From positions 18,728,418 to 18,792,417 of the forward strand of contig OX387605.1 in NCBI GenBank assembly GCA_947568835.1: a stretch of DNA of 64,000 bases, written 5' to 3'. Position 1 is the first letter of the stretch. Each line of letters opens with the position of its first letter. This DNA is from Protonemura montana. Taxonomy: Eukaryota; Arthropoda; Insecta; Plecoptera; Nemouridae. The notes beneath the pieces were generated by a model. That model had not been told where the DNA came from and did not search any database. It saw nothing but the letters and a program-made list of their open reading frames with translations. The translations under genes were made by a program, and so were the position numbers. Below are positions 42,421 through 55,300 of the stretch, in pieces.

Positions 42421-43885
42421 GGTAAAATTTGAATTAACCACTCTTGAAAACCCAAATTACTAGACGGCCACAAAACAGACCCTTCACAACACTCAACGCC
42501 AGTCTACAACCAAGAATGACAAGATGACATCGGTCACCGGGTGCAGCTATGGGCAGTGGTGGAACTTGTGTTGGCGCGCGCTGATTGGAGGAAATGTAAT
42601 ACGTAACCACTGGACACAAGTGAGCGCCAGAGTCCCGTTATAGAGTGTACGACGATAACATCGCATACAAAAGACAGGGTATGTGCGTGCGTCTATAAAA
42701 ATCTGCGGGGTACTCGCCGTTCTTTAGCATAAACAAATAGTCCTTCGTGTCAGTTTTGCAAAAAACATGTCAATGTTGTATAAGTTCAGTTCTAATAAAT
42801 GAAAAGGAATTAAAAAAAAAAAAACGTATGAAAAAGGAGTTTGGCAAATGGTTAAAAAGTTAAACTTTTCTTTTTGCCGGTTTACGGTCCGTTTAGTACC
42901 TCAAGAGACCAAAAAATCGTGTGCATAGGATGCAGTTTATCCCCTTGAGAGAATCTGGCCCAAATTATCTTTCCAACTGAAGGTGCCTTTGAAAGATCTT
43001 ATCATTTGAATTTTTTTTGGAAATAGGCCAGGCTTTAGTTTGGTAGTTATAACCCGTTTAGTATTTCAAGATTTCAAGAAATTGCAATGGTTATGGGTAT
43101 TGAATGCCGTTTAACCCCTTCAAAAAATCCTGCCAAAATGTTTCTTTTGCTCAAAGGTAGCTATGAAAGTTCTTATATTTTGACAATTTTCTGAAAATAT
43201 GCCAAGCTTTTATTTAGTAGTTATAGCCCGTTAAATATTTCAAGAAACCAAGAAATCGCAACGATTTTGGGCATTGGATGCCGGTTCAGACAGGGCTTTA
43301 GAAAATCTGGACTTTGATCCGGTCCACATTTTCCTTTTACGTAAAGGTTAGTTACCTACGTATGTTCTGTTTTTTGACAAGATTTTTGAGTTATGACAGG
43401 TTTTCGTTTGGTAGTTAAGGCCGGCTAGGTACATTAGATACCACGAAATCGTATTGGTTAGTACAGGAACACATTTATAGGGGTTACGGTTCTTTTCGTA
43501 AGATATGTTTTATGGCTGAGCACGGGAGAGATTTTTTCAGGATGGGTTTACTGCGTTATGTGTGTTACTTTCTTGCTGCAGTTTTTTCCACGGAAAATAA
43601 CGAGACTCTGGCGCTCTTTTGGGTCCGGTTACGTACCCTATTTCGATTGGCTGTTCAGGTATTCCGCAACGACATCTAGCAGAGAGTACTGTACTAGTAC
43701 AAAATCAGCTGTTATTCAACGTGCGATTACTGATCACAATTTGCTCGTTTACTTATTGAGGCTTGTCAGAATTTAAAGTTGAAAAGCTGGACTCCAACTC
43801 TATGGTCACAAGCTCCGAACGGTGACTGTTTCATGCTGGTTAAATTATAATTCCAAGTTTGTATTTGCCCGCCTGAAATATTAAT
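42421..43885. promoter_or_regulatory. Divergent PDIA3/HSCB intergenic region with degenerate tandem repeats
   Basis: About 1.46 kb between the two start codons. The part next to PDIA3 (to about 42780) is likely its promoter. From about 42850 to 43500 a diverged unit recurs about four times, each with a 'ccgttta'/'tcaagaaa' block; block anchors fall near 42889, 43054, 43228 and 43421, so spacing is about 165-193 bp. The copies are too diverged to be a simple satellite. Remaining sequence has no recognised element. Confidence 0.6.
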
Positions 43886-45072
43886 ATGTACATGCGTGTA
43901 TCAATGCAGTTTTTGAGGACATTAAAAATAATTCCGACAAGATTTCATTCTAATTTACCGAAAATAACAGTAGAGAGCAGTTTCTGTTTCACTAGAACAT
44001 GTTGCACACGCAGAGGAACAAGGAGTACTCACAGATGCAATGTGGGTATGTTGAACTCCTCGAAGCAACATAGCCTAGCACAGCTTGTTTGGAGGTCTAA
44101 ATACAGTAGAGACACTACAAAATGCTGGAAATGTGGGTATGATATAGACGGATTAGCAGTATTTTGTAAAACATGTAACGTTATTCAACGGCCAGACCCA
44201 AAACTAAGTTTTTTTACTATTTTTGGAATAGAAGAAAATTACGAAGTAAATCTATCAGATTTAACAACGAAATACCGCAAGCTCCAGAATGTGCTACACC
44301 CAGACCGCTTCACAAATCGAGAAGATGTATGTGTAATATCAAATTGTTAAGCTATTTTATATATTATATGTTCTGGTTATCTGTTATCCCAATCGACCAA
44401 ATGATTTTGTTCCATTTACTCGTTTGGCCACTTCGCACCAAGTACGCTTTGCTGATTGCAATCTTTATACAATTTATACTGAATTTTAATTTTTCATTGA
44501 ATGTAGACAATCCAATTGTCAAGCTCAATTGGGCAGCATTGTCACCCAACATAGACAACCAAAAAACTTTTCAGAAAAGGTGGTGTAATTTTGGCTCACA
44601 ACTTGTTCCTAGGAAGAAAAGAAATTGTCTGAAGAGTTCTCCTCTCTTGTCAACAAGGCATATTTTACATTGCAAAATCCCTTGAAACGAGGCTTGTACA
44701 TGCTGGAACTAAACAGAGTCTTCATTGAAGAGGGAAAAACACAGTCATCCCCAGAGTTTCTTATGGAAATCATGGAGAGAAACGAAGATGTCGACGATTC
44801 TAAAAGCGCCGAACAATTAGATATGCTGAACAAGCAAAATAAAACAAGTATTGACAAATTAATTAGGTAAGTATTTCATGTACTAACTGGTTGTTTTATC
44901 ATTTGTTTATTCATGTACAAATAGAATAAAATATTCCATGATTACTTTCAGAGAACTTACTGAAGCATTCAAAATGAAAAATTTGAAATTAGCCGAAGAA
45001 ACAGTAACAAAAATGAAGTACTATGCAAGCATAGACTTAAAGATCAAAGAACTTAAGCAGAAAGACATGTAG
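43886..45072 (+). CDS. HSCB: Iron-sulfur cluster co-chaperone HscB, mitochondrial
   Basis: J-domain co-chaperone (HSC20) that brings the scaffold ISCU, loaded with a nascent Fe-S cluster, to the mitochondrial Hsp70. Three exons: 43886-44326, 44613-44866 and 44952-45072, in phase, 271 residues. The N-terminal ~60 residues are rich in Arg, Ser and Thr with almost no acidic residues, as in a mitochondrial presequence. A four-cysteine zinc site (C80, C83, C94, C97: CWKC and CKTC) precedes the J domain, as in animal HSCB. The J domain holds the HPD triad at 138-140 (VLHPDRF). The C-terminal helices (GLYMLELN, EFLMEIMERNEDVDD) form the scaffold-binding domain. ATG 43886 is the first in-frame start; 43892 and 43904 are also possible. 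ATTAAA at 45106-45111 may end the transcript. Confidence 0.95.
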
Positions 45073-45431
45073 CATGGCTTATAAAATTGCAGTAGTTATT
45101 TAGGTATTAAACAACAAACATCCATATTTTTGTCACAATTGAAATAGAGCTGTAATAGAGCTTACCACATAAGTAAGAAAAAAATGAGCTGAAACTGCCA
45201 GGCATTTTATCTTACCTGACATGAGATTATTTCAATCCAATATGCACCAACAGGATTGCCAAGTCCAAGAATCATTTTTTTTTTTAATTTCCAATGAGGG
45301 TTGCAAGACACCAAGTTTTCAAATATTTCTAAAACTCAAACGTGTCGAGGCACAAACTGTCATTATCATTGTCATCACTGTGGAATTCGTGATCATTGCG
45401 AGCTTTTATTTTTTTTTTGACTCGAAATTGA
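45073..45431. other. Convergent 3' UTR region of HSCB and AK6
   Basis: The 359 bp between two converging stop codons hold the 3' UTRs of both genes. ATTAAA at 45106-45111 serves the plus strand and TTTATT at 45415-45420 (AATAAA on the minus strand) serves AK6 if its 3' UTR is very short. No gene. Confidence 0.5.
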
Positions 45432-46836
<1,405 letters not shown>

Positions 46837-47597
46837 ATTTTTATCGCCGATTACACTCACTAAATTACAATAATATTTGTTTTTATATGAAGGTTATTAT
46901 GCTATTCACTGGATCGCAATGTGCTCAGCAACGTCTATATGTCTTTGGTCTATATCAGCTGACTTGCATGGTTGCCACTACCCAGTACGCTAGAGTAGTA
47001 GGATTCCCTTAGTTTTTAATTCCAATTCAACAAGGAAAAGAATAAAAATAATCTTTGATCTGTAAAAATTAAAACAATTAAAAGTATTTTTTTTAATGGA
47101 ATGTGCATATTTTTCCTAAAATTGTAAATGTTCTTGACGTTCGGCTGTTTCTCTACTGGCAACCACTGGCAACTCTGCCATAAACCATATGATCGTACCC
47201 GATCGTATCCAAAGATAGTCTAGATAGTCTAGTCTGGAAATATTATTTGATACTGCGAATGAAAAAACTGGAAGGAAATGCTAGGTTGAAAAGGGCTGGT
47301 AAATTAATTGTTCTTGGGTTCTTTCTGTACCATGGTGGTATGTATTTTGTCAAGCCGAAACCCTTAAACTCCCAGGAAATAGTATAAAAATCAAACCAGG
47401 TAATGTGAATTTTTATCCTTTTTCGGTTTTGCTATCGAGGTTTGCACAAAAAAATCGAAATGTCAGTGATCTTTCTAGTTCCCTATCTACCTATCTATAG
47501 TCTTTGTTCCTGACCAACTCAAATTGTTTGTGCAGCTTAAGTGTGGAATAATAATCAAGTCATTTCTGCTCACTTTCAGTGAAATTGGAAATAAATT
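46837..47597. promoter_or_regulatory. Divergent region between AK6 and the microprotein transcript
   Basis: About 760 bp. A plausible non-coding first exon for the plus-strand transcript ends at a GTATGT donor near 47339, with an acceptor (ctttcag) just upstream of 47580. If so spliced, an ATG at about 47333 would read Met-Val-stop, a tiny upstream frame. No TATA box recognised. Confidence 0.4.
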
Positions 47598-47756
47598 ATG
47601 CGAATTAGGAGACCCAGAGGACTAACTAGCGGCCAAATATTATTTGCCACAGCATTGGGAGTGATTGGAGGTGTATATATCTGGAGACCCCTGCTGTTAA
47701 AGTTTAATAAAAACTCGGCAACATCAGAAGCAGAGTCTCCAAAACCATCAACATGA
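47598..47756 (+). CDS. PIGBOS1: PIGBOS1-like mitochondrial outer-membrane microprotein
   Basis: 52 residues in one exon: ATG 47598, stop TGA 47754-47756. A short basic head (MRIRRPRG) precedes the hydrophobic segment QILFATALGVIGGVYIWRPL and a polar tail ending SPKPST. Human PIGBOS1 (54 residues), a microprotein of the outer mitochondrial membrane that contacts ER CLCC1 and tunes the unfolded protein response, has the same plan: a basic start, a core of the type LLFATVLGIAGGVYI and a charged tail. The match over the core (LFAT.LG..GGVYI) is why I name it, from memory of the family and without a search. Its stop codon overlaps the start of the next frame as ATGA. An acceptor just upstream implies a 5' UTR intron. 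Confidence 0.75.
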   Translation: MRIRRPRGLTSGQILFATALGVIGGVYIWRPLLLKFNKNSATSEAESPKPST

Positions 47757-48061
47757 ATCAGAGGTGGTTTTTTGTATAACTATTGACAAATCTGTCAACC
47801 GTTTCGCCAAGTAACAACCAACTTGTATTCTGACGTTTTGCGAAACATTTCAGGGAGGTGTCGTCGCTAGGAAAGGTGTGGCGAAATGTACAAGGCAATC
47901 CCTTCTTACTATTTGCTGGAGCGGTTGGCTGCACTATGGGAGGCATGCTCTTCTACAAGGCTGTGTTACAGCCACGGATGAGAAAAAGCAACAGAGCAGA
48001 ATCTGAAGCGTTTGCCGAATATCTGTTTCAGAAAGAATTAAAAAGAACCGGCGATGTTTAA
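47753..48061 (+). CDS. Second membrane microprotein, start overlapping the PIGBOS1-like stop
   Basis: Proposed exons 47753-47763 (ATG AAT CAG AG, donor gtggtt) and 47854-48061, giving 72 residues that begin MNQREVSSLGKVW. The acceptor (acatttcag) is good and the donor is weaker than usual. A hydrophobic segment, PFLLFAGAVGCTMGGMLFY, is followed by KAVLQPRMRK and a charged tail ending KRTGDV. I do not recognise the family. The segment resembles the neighbouring PIGBOS1-like core (LFA.A.G...GG), and the 'FY....P.MR' part recalls SMIM20/MITRAC7, another inner-membrane microprotein; neither match is decisive. Within the second exon no ATG occurs before the hydrophobic segment, so the start must come from upstream. 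AATAAA is at 48082-48087, only 20 bp after the stop. Confidence 0.65.
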
Positions 48062-48081
48062 AAATAGGTGGCATCTTGTGA

Positions 48082-48087
48082 AATAAA
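48082..48087 (+). terminator. Polyadenylation signal of the microprotein transcript
   Basis: AATAAA 20 bp after the second microprotein stop codon, before the convergent UQCR11 coding end at 48194. One signal serves both reading frames, which supports a shared mRNA. Confidence 0.6.
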
Positions 48088-48125
48088 TACAGTTTTAGCT
48101 GATTAACAATTGATTTGTATCGATT

Positions 48126-48131
48126 TTTATT
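48126..48131 (-). terminator. Candidate polyadenylation signal of UQCR11
   Basis: TTTATT (AATAAA on the minus strand) 63 bp after the UQCR11 stop. It lies just past the plus-strand signal at 48082, so the two transcripts may overlap by a few tens of bases. Confidence 0.5.
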
Positions 48132-48193
48132 ATAGTTAACTACAATTTTATTTCTATAGAATTTTGTACAGAATATAATGTTGTCTACATGGA

Positions 48194-49286
48194 TTACTTT
48201 GGCTCTTCTGTCTTGAATTTACCATTGTAGAAAGGCATGTATTGCAGCACTAACTTCCAGTCGGTGAAGTAGAGAAGAGCCATCCCCCCTGTCAATCCAA
48301 ACGCAGAGAGTGTAGGGACCCTGAAAGCATTGCAGAAAAGCTCTAGTTATAATCTAAATAGTTTTAGATTTTTTTCTTAGGATTTATTGATCTTATTTTA
48401 AAATGACAGATTACGAGACTTACAACAACATTTTGCCTGTTACCTCGTTTATGTAAGCAAGGCAATATGCAAAACATTGAAAAGCCGGTGATCATACAAT
48501 CTGCCTTTATCTGTTAGTGAGTGATATTTCCTCCATTACTCTTTCTAATTATATTTGTATTTATAAGTTGTTATCAACAATTAGCTCCAAGAGTACTCTT
48601 GAATGTGAATAATTAACATGGTAAAACAACAATTATTATTGACTTTCACCAAGAGAGTGATCAACTTTAACAACCAAAACTGACTGGTAAAATCAATTTT
48701 GAGAGCATATGAAACATGCATAATCACCTTGATGCTACTCATATTTCGAGTAGTTCAGTTAAAATGTAATAAATTACGCTTCAAAGCGATAAAAGTGTGG
48801 TAATTTCTATAGCCTGATTTAACTACGTACGCATCTCTATGGTTACAGGAGAGAATCCACATTTGTAAAAAGAAATAAAAGCTCTCATTCTCCCAGCTTT
48901 AAAAGCAGGGCTTAAGTGTTTGTCACACTTGGGTCACACAATATTTCCAAACATATTTTGTTATGACCTTAATATAGATTAATGTTATATTTCAGCAAAT
49001 GTAGTTGGTTGGTAGCAAGCATTTTCCAAGATGCAAAATATCAGTAAGATTAATTCCAACCAGCAATCTAATCAGCAGGTCGGCTTCATACCACTTTTGG
49101 CCGTGAATATACTTTACTCTATATTATTTAGTGTTCAAAGTATATATGAAAAAAGCATTTGAAAGGTTAGTTCAAAGAAAACTGGACAAATAATTATTCA
49201 GATTATAACCATATCTACCATTGTCCAGCTTGCTCGATGTGCTTCTTGCCCAGAAGCCTGAGAGGTCCAGGTAATCTACCCGACAT
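48194..49286 (-). CDS. UQCR11: Cytochrome b-c1 complex subunit 10 (UQCR11/QCR10)
   Basis: Small single-helix subunit of respiratory complex III in the inner mitochondrial membrane. Two exons: 49219-49286 and 48194-48320, joined inside the Trp codon of QWVP, 64 residues. The start is [20 protein letters not shown]; a hydrophobic helix follows at about residues 24-42 ([18 protein letters not shown]), then [17 protein letters not shown] and the tail KTEEPK. The TDW..(I/V)L...P..NGKF signature and the size match the family. The first exon's start was fixed by phase and by family length. Head to head with BORCS8 and tail to tail with the microprotein transcript. The ~900 bp intron holds nothing recognised. 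Confidence 0.9.
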
Positions 49287-49825
49287 ACTGATTTTCTGTT
49301 GTAATTTGACTTAAGGTATAAATTTTGTAATGTTTCAGTGCTCGATTGAGGCAGGACACTTCCCTCGAAAGAACAGTAGAAAGGAAAAGAGTGAGGGGAA
49401 AGAGGGGTTATCAGCACCTTCAGAGGGGTCACGTGGGTGTGGCTTGGTAGTTAACTTTTCTGCCGCAAATACTCGCACAAAACGTCAAACGCACTCGAAG
49501 CAGATCATGGCAGAACAAAATGTGATTGAACAAAATTTGGTTGGGATTTTTTAAAACAAAAACTTGGGGTTCTTCAGTAGTTCGTTAGCTAGCCTTGAAT
49601 CTAGATGCTCGAGGAAATCTTTGTATGCATAATTTGAGAGCAATTTGTTGACTGGGTCCCTCCAGCTTGCGGTCTAGATTTGTCGTGCTGTGTATAAACT
49701 AGTGGAAAACGAGTGAGAAGAGCACCAAAAATCTATAAGACGAAAGAATTACCTAGTCTTAAAGTCTAGATTTGACACTAACAATATTCAGACAAATATA
49801 AGTTAAAGCTACACTCACTCCAACG
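49287..49825. promoter_or_regulatory. Divergent UQCR11/BORCS8 intergenic region
   Basis: 539 bp between the two start codons. It must contain both promoters. A 74-codon plus frame (49330-49554) looks incidental. A BORCS8 5' exon could lie here, since a second acceptor-like 'tgcattgcag' precedes codon 6 of the proposed first exon. Confidence 0.45.
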
Positions 49826-51285
49826 ATGTGTGCATTGCAGGATCCAGAACTGGATGTAAAAGTTAAGAAAGGTAATGGTAGGACAGATTCTTAATTCAAT
49901 AGTAGTTAGATCCATTAACATTTTAGTACATATTTACTAGACAGTCGTACATATTATCTAAATCTTTATTGCAATATTTCTTTCGAAAATGAGTGTTTAT
50001 TTCATATACGTCCGTTCATCCGTCAGCCACAGAAAGAATATCTGAAAACATGCATATTGTGGCAAACGAGCCATCACTTGCATTTTATCGGCTGCAAGAG
50101 CACACCCGCAAAGCCATGCCTCCGATGGTTGAAAAGAGAGTCGAAGTGATGAAACTGCACCACGAACTGCTTGGGAGATGCTACGATGTGGAATATGCTG
50201 TTGGGTAAGGCTTGTGAAACAAACTAGACAAATAAGGATGCAGCATCCTGACCTGCTTGGGAACATTCTGCCAGCAAATTTGAAATCATGTGACCCATGA
50301 AGCTTTTGTAATGTATATTATTCGAGGAATCTCTAAACACAGGATTATATAGCTTTAACATGAGGTGCCTTTTAGTTGCCTACATGGTTTATATCAAGCG
50401 TCACAGGTCTGCAGAGCTGTGTTCCAATTATTCTCGAGTATTTTTTCAAATGCATTTTTACAAATGCAGAAGAGACCCCCGATCTTTCAAGTGTCAAAGG
50501 AAACAGAAAAGGTCTTTCTTTGTAAACATGGTTTCTTACTAAAGAATGTCAATACATTTTTACACAAACTAAAGGTGTCAGATCTGCAATTCAAGAGTTT
50601 CTGCATTGGAAAGTTGCTGGTTTCTTCTAAGAATAAGGTTTTCATGCTTTTGCATAACATTCAAACATGAAATGTTTGCTGTCTTTTTACGAAAATCACT
50701 CGAACTGAAAATTTTGGCACCAACCTAAGCTGCCATCTCCCTCTCTTCTCCATAGCAAAAGTAGGTATGCATATGGTTGCTGTTCTGCCTTGGTAATCTC
50801 CAAATATGGCAATCCCATAAACAAAGTAAAATTGACAGTAGGCATTCATTCTCTTGGATTGTCCACCTTATTTAAAAAAAAAAGATAAATTCAATTTAAA
50901 ATTTTGCAGCGCTGTCAAATCAATGGAAGAAGCAGAAGGTAGTTTCAACAACATTCAAGAACTTTTAAAAAATGCATTATTTCTAAAACAGCAGATCAAG
51001 TATGAAGAGTCTCGGAGGTAAGATTACACTGTGACAAGAAATATACTGACGAATGCTTTGATGAATGTGGTTGAAATATGGTAACTATGTGATTTCAGAA
51101 ATAAGAAAGACTCGTCATCATCCGTCTACAAAAGACTCTCAGCTCATATAACTCTTGATTTACCCGATTTACCTGAGTTATCAGGTGCACTTCGTGAGAC
51201 TGCCAATCGAGTAGAATCTATGATGAATCACGCTCGACATTCAACAGGATCGGAATCAAAAAGACCAGATTCATCTCATCACTAA
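49826..51285 (+). CDS. BORCS8: BLOC-1-related complex subunit 8 (BORCS8/MEF2BNB)
   Basis: Subunit of BORC, which recruits the Arl8 GTPase to lysosomes and so drives their kinesin-based movement. Four exons: 49826-49871, 50027-50204, 50910-51017 and 51099-51285, in phase, 172 residues. The core 'NMHIVANEPSLAFYRLQEH' closely matches the family's VLANEPSVALYRLQEHV. It is followed by a helical region ending YDVEYAVGAVKSMEEA and NIQELLKNALFLKQQI, and then a Ser-rich tail (SGALRETANRVESMMNHARH). The tail makes it some 50 residues longer than the human protein (119). The N-terminal five codons are uncertain because 'ttgcag' at their end could be an acceptor. AATAAA is at 51304-51309. Confidence 0.9.
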
Positions 51286-51303
51286 CAAGTCTTCTTCATT
51301 TTA

Positions 51304-51309
51304 AATAAA
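51304..51309 (+). terminator. Polyadenylation signal of BORCS8
   Basis: AATAAA 19 bp after the BORCS8 stop codon. Confidence 0.6.
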
Positions 51310-52324
51310 CATTATTTTTTTACTTGGTGCCCAGAAATGTTCTTATATTTATTTGTTATGAAATATTGTATATAATTGTATAAAATGTCTTATATTTCTG
51401 TAAGATCTACTCTTGTTTATCAAAAAATGTTACAATTAAACTTAAAATGCACAACTAACACTAGTGGTCGTCTTAATTAAACGAGCACAACTGGCCCATG
51501 ATTATTCTAACCAGAAACTCTCTAGGGTCATTACTTTAATTATACCACTCAACGATTATACAAGTTACCATTCCATTACATGCCACTGAAGCTAAAAGAT
51601 ATTTCTTGTAAATTGCAGAAATGTTTGCAAGATGCACACAAATTGATTGATTTACCAGTACCTTGGTTTGTTTCTTTGGTTCTTGATTGGCTCTGAATGG
51701 CTCTGACTTCCCAAATAAACATGGCTTGCTGCATCGAGTCTCTGCAATTGTTCTTGCTGTAAAGGCTTTCAAGCTGGGAATGTAAGTTTTAGTGTTTTCT
51801 TTGAAAATATCGCTTTTCTTTAAGTGCATTGTTGTAGAACTGCCGCTACCGAGGTGATTTTTTTTTTTTTTTTTTTTGCAAATAACTGGTGAAAAATCCT
51901 TACAATAAATGAACGAAACAAAAATATTTGCAATTACTGTGAGTAGTTAATTGAGAACAAGATGGAAAATAGACAGACATGTTATTTGTTTCTTGCATTT
52001 CGTTTTCAATTCAGTGGCAATGTTGAAGTAAAAAATGTGGTCCCTTAATCTAAAAACGTGTTTAATGCAAGTTTAGAGAAAAATACTAATAATTTTTGGA
52101 AAACTTAGCAGATTTTGATTTTGATTTTTGATTTTAATCTGCCATGAAGAAAAAGTGAGTAAGTTTTTTTTTTTGTACTAGCATGTACAAGAATGGTCAT
52201 CGAGTTGGATCTCGGACATTAAGTTCCATGATCACTTGAACTTGATTGCCAACGAGTTGTGAAATTTAAGATTTCGCTCGCAAACTTGTTAGGTTGGCTA
52301 TCTTACTTTCGTCTAGTTTCTAAG
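51310..52324. other. Intergenic region before MPHOSPH10
   Basis: About 1 kb. A 97-codon minus frame (51536-51829) has no recognised family and no supported partner exons. A T-run of about 19 lies at 51859-51877. The right end is the MPHOSPH10 promoter; the sequence just before 52325 was not resolved further. Confidence 0.45.
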
Positions 52325-55300
52325 ATGGAGTCCCCGCATGGCTTCGTCGGTATGGACTTTCTGAAGAAAATTACCAATATTACGAAAAAACCAGAAACTT
52401 TTTTGGGGTAAGTATTTTAGTTCTGATAAAGGAAGTTCACTTATACATATTTTTTGTTATTGATGATTTTATAGTAATTTCATGAGAATCTGCGAAGTCT
52501 ATGCAATTTAAACATAACCTATAAAGTGACAACAAGGCTCTAAACCACTCCGTTAAACCAACGGTTAAACCATAGTTTTATCATATCATTATTCTATGGG
52601 TTAATCAATTTCCCTATGATTACATTTTTTTCCCCTGTTGTGTTTGTTTTAGTACTTGTTTTATGAAAGCTTAAATATTTGCTGGGAGAAGAGCTTCGCG
52701 CTGCTTTAATCCAATCACCAGTCATTTAATTTCAAGCAAAACTTAAACGAGGGCTGGAAGAAGGCCTGGTAGATATTGGTCTAGTTGAACTTTGAACAAG
52801 GGCTTACTCACAAAATCACCTTCGTGTTTTTAGCTGTTTGATGTTTAGTTCATTGTTTCAAGAAAGCATATTCGAACGGCACATAAGTGACCATCAATCT
52901 TTGTAAAGTCTAGCTCCGGCCCTATTTTTTTTTTTGGTAAAAACTTCTCCTAGACCTCGCCTTACAGTCAAGTTTGCGAAGTGCTTACTGTAGAATTATG
53001 ATCGATGTATTGAATGCTTTTGTTATTGTTGCAGGGTTCAGGAGAATGTTGCAAAAGAATTAACATCACTACTCAAGTTCGTGTATGACTACACCAAGAT
53101 AGAAGAACCAAGTCAAACTGTAAGCGAAGCTCTACCCGAACTTATTATTCAAGGTTTTGACGAAGAACAAATTTGGCAAGAGTTAGAATTGCAAAATGAC
53201 TTCAAAGTTAAGTCAATATTGGTTGATGTTGCAAAATTAACTATACAAAAGGAGAAACTAGCTTTTTCGCTTATAGCAGACGCAGATGAAGAAGAAGAGG
53301 AAGAAAAGGACGAAGGCAATGCCGAAGAATGGGAAAATGATGACTTGGGTGATGACGAGGAAAATGATGACTTAAGTGATAACAAGGAAATTGACGATGA
53401 CGAAACGTACGCTAATTACTTGAAAGGTAAAAATAAAAAAGATTTGGAGAATGCAGTCTTTAAAGCCAATACCAGCGTCCAAAAGAGGCCAAAAAAAACA
53501 TCTGTTGTAGATGACAGATTTTTTAAATTGGAAGAGATGAACAAATTTCTTGAACAGGAAGACAATAAAGATGCGACGTCTAAAAAGGATATTGAAGAAA
53601 GCGGTGACGAATTAGACTACAACAGTGATGATGTTGACCTTTTTGGAGATGTACCTGAGGACAAAGAAAGTCTACCTAAATATGCCGACTTCTTTTCTGC
53701 TCCTTGCAGTGATGAGGACACTGGTAATGATATTGACGCAAACAATTTTGAGAGTGAAAATAAGGATGGGGAAGAAATGGGTGAAGAAGATGATTTCGAA
53801 GGCATTGGCGAAGAAGATTTGGGCTCTGAATCTGAAAGTTTAGCTAACAAAAAGAAAAAGGTACGATTTGACTTATGTGATGACAATGGCGCTGAAAATG
53901 ATGACAGCGAGCCTCCAGCCCTCGAATCGAATGAGAATAAATCCGAATTTGAGATCAGCCAAGATCGGTTAAAGAACAAAATCAACCATCTTGAAATAGC
54001 AGCAATGTCAGAAAAGCCATGGCAATTGAAAGGAGAAGTAAGTTCCAAATTGCGTCCCGAAAATTCTTTACTAGAAGAGGTGGTTGACTTCCAAACGACA
54101 ACCAGGCCAGCACCAATCTTTACCGAAGAAACCACCATGACCTTGGAAAGTATTATCCTAAGTCGCATTAGAGCAAAAAAATTTAATGATGTCGTACGTC
54201 AAGTTAAAAATAAACCTATCAAAGAATCATACAAGAAAACATTGGTGTTAAATGAAGAAAAAAGCAAACAAGGCCTTGCAGACATTTATGAGCAAGACTA
54301 TAAAGCAAAACTCACAAGTGAACAAACAACGTCTGTAGAACACAATGTTGAAAGGGAAGATTTTAAAAAAATCCGCCAGGAGATGGCTTCACTGTTCACA
54401 AAACTTGACGCCCTGGCAAACTATCATTTCATGCCGAAACCTGCCATTCCAGAATTGAGGGTCATCACCAACGTTCCTGCTGTTAACATGGAAGAAGTGG
54501 CGCCTATTGCAACAACAAGCGCAAGTCTGTTGGCACCCGAGGAGATCAAAGGTTAGTAAGCATATATAAGTTAGCAACTATTGAGGCCAGTGGAGGAAAA
54601 ATCTGAACACGTGAAATCAAAGCTAAATTTCTCTTTTTGGTTTTGATTTGAAGAGCTGTTACTTCTACGTTGTCAGATTATATACTATATATATATATAT
54701 ATAAATTAAACTATAACTATATGATAACTATATTTAATAATTTAAAATTGTTTTGCATAAATTCAATTTAACTATCTGCTTCATGTCAGGGGCCGGCCAA
54801 GATTTTTCGCTTCTGATCCTCTCCGCTACTGTTGCCATCTATACGGATGGCACCAGAATTAATAGCTTTTCGTTTGAGGTTTTTTTGTGTGATCTTGGTT
54901 GTTTGGGTGCACATGCAACTAACCAAATTATCCTGTATTTCTTGTCAACTTACAAAATAGCAGACAGTTAGTGATTGTTTTAGCATGTTGACTGCAGTTA
55001 AGTTGCTTTTTTCATATATTTAATATTTATAAATTTATATATTGTTTTTTTATTTTTTTTACAATATCTGTGATATAATATCAAACTTGGCGCAAAATAC
55101 GCTTCTGGGCCCTGGTGGTGGGACAACAATAATAATTTTCCCATGATAGGAAGTGATATTTAATTGACAACATTGACAAAAGTAGAGCCGTTGCTGTACT
55201 TTGCCAGTTTAAGAAGCTCAAAAATATTCAGTTCAATGACTGTGATTATTCCAAATTCTAGCATATGCCTTCAACATATATTAACAACACATATTTTCAA

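Noticed and set aside
51536-51829. 97-codon minus-strand frame beginning MHLKKSDIFK between BORCS8 and MPHOSPH10
   Set aside because: No recognised family, no partner exons found on the minus strand, and it would have to run through the BORCS8 gene. An AAG|GTACTG donor inside it is not enough support.
53617-54168. 183-codon minus-strand frame
   Set aside because: Antisense shadow of the acidic MPHOSPH10 exon; its Ser-rich content is the complement of GAA/GAT codons.
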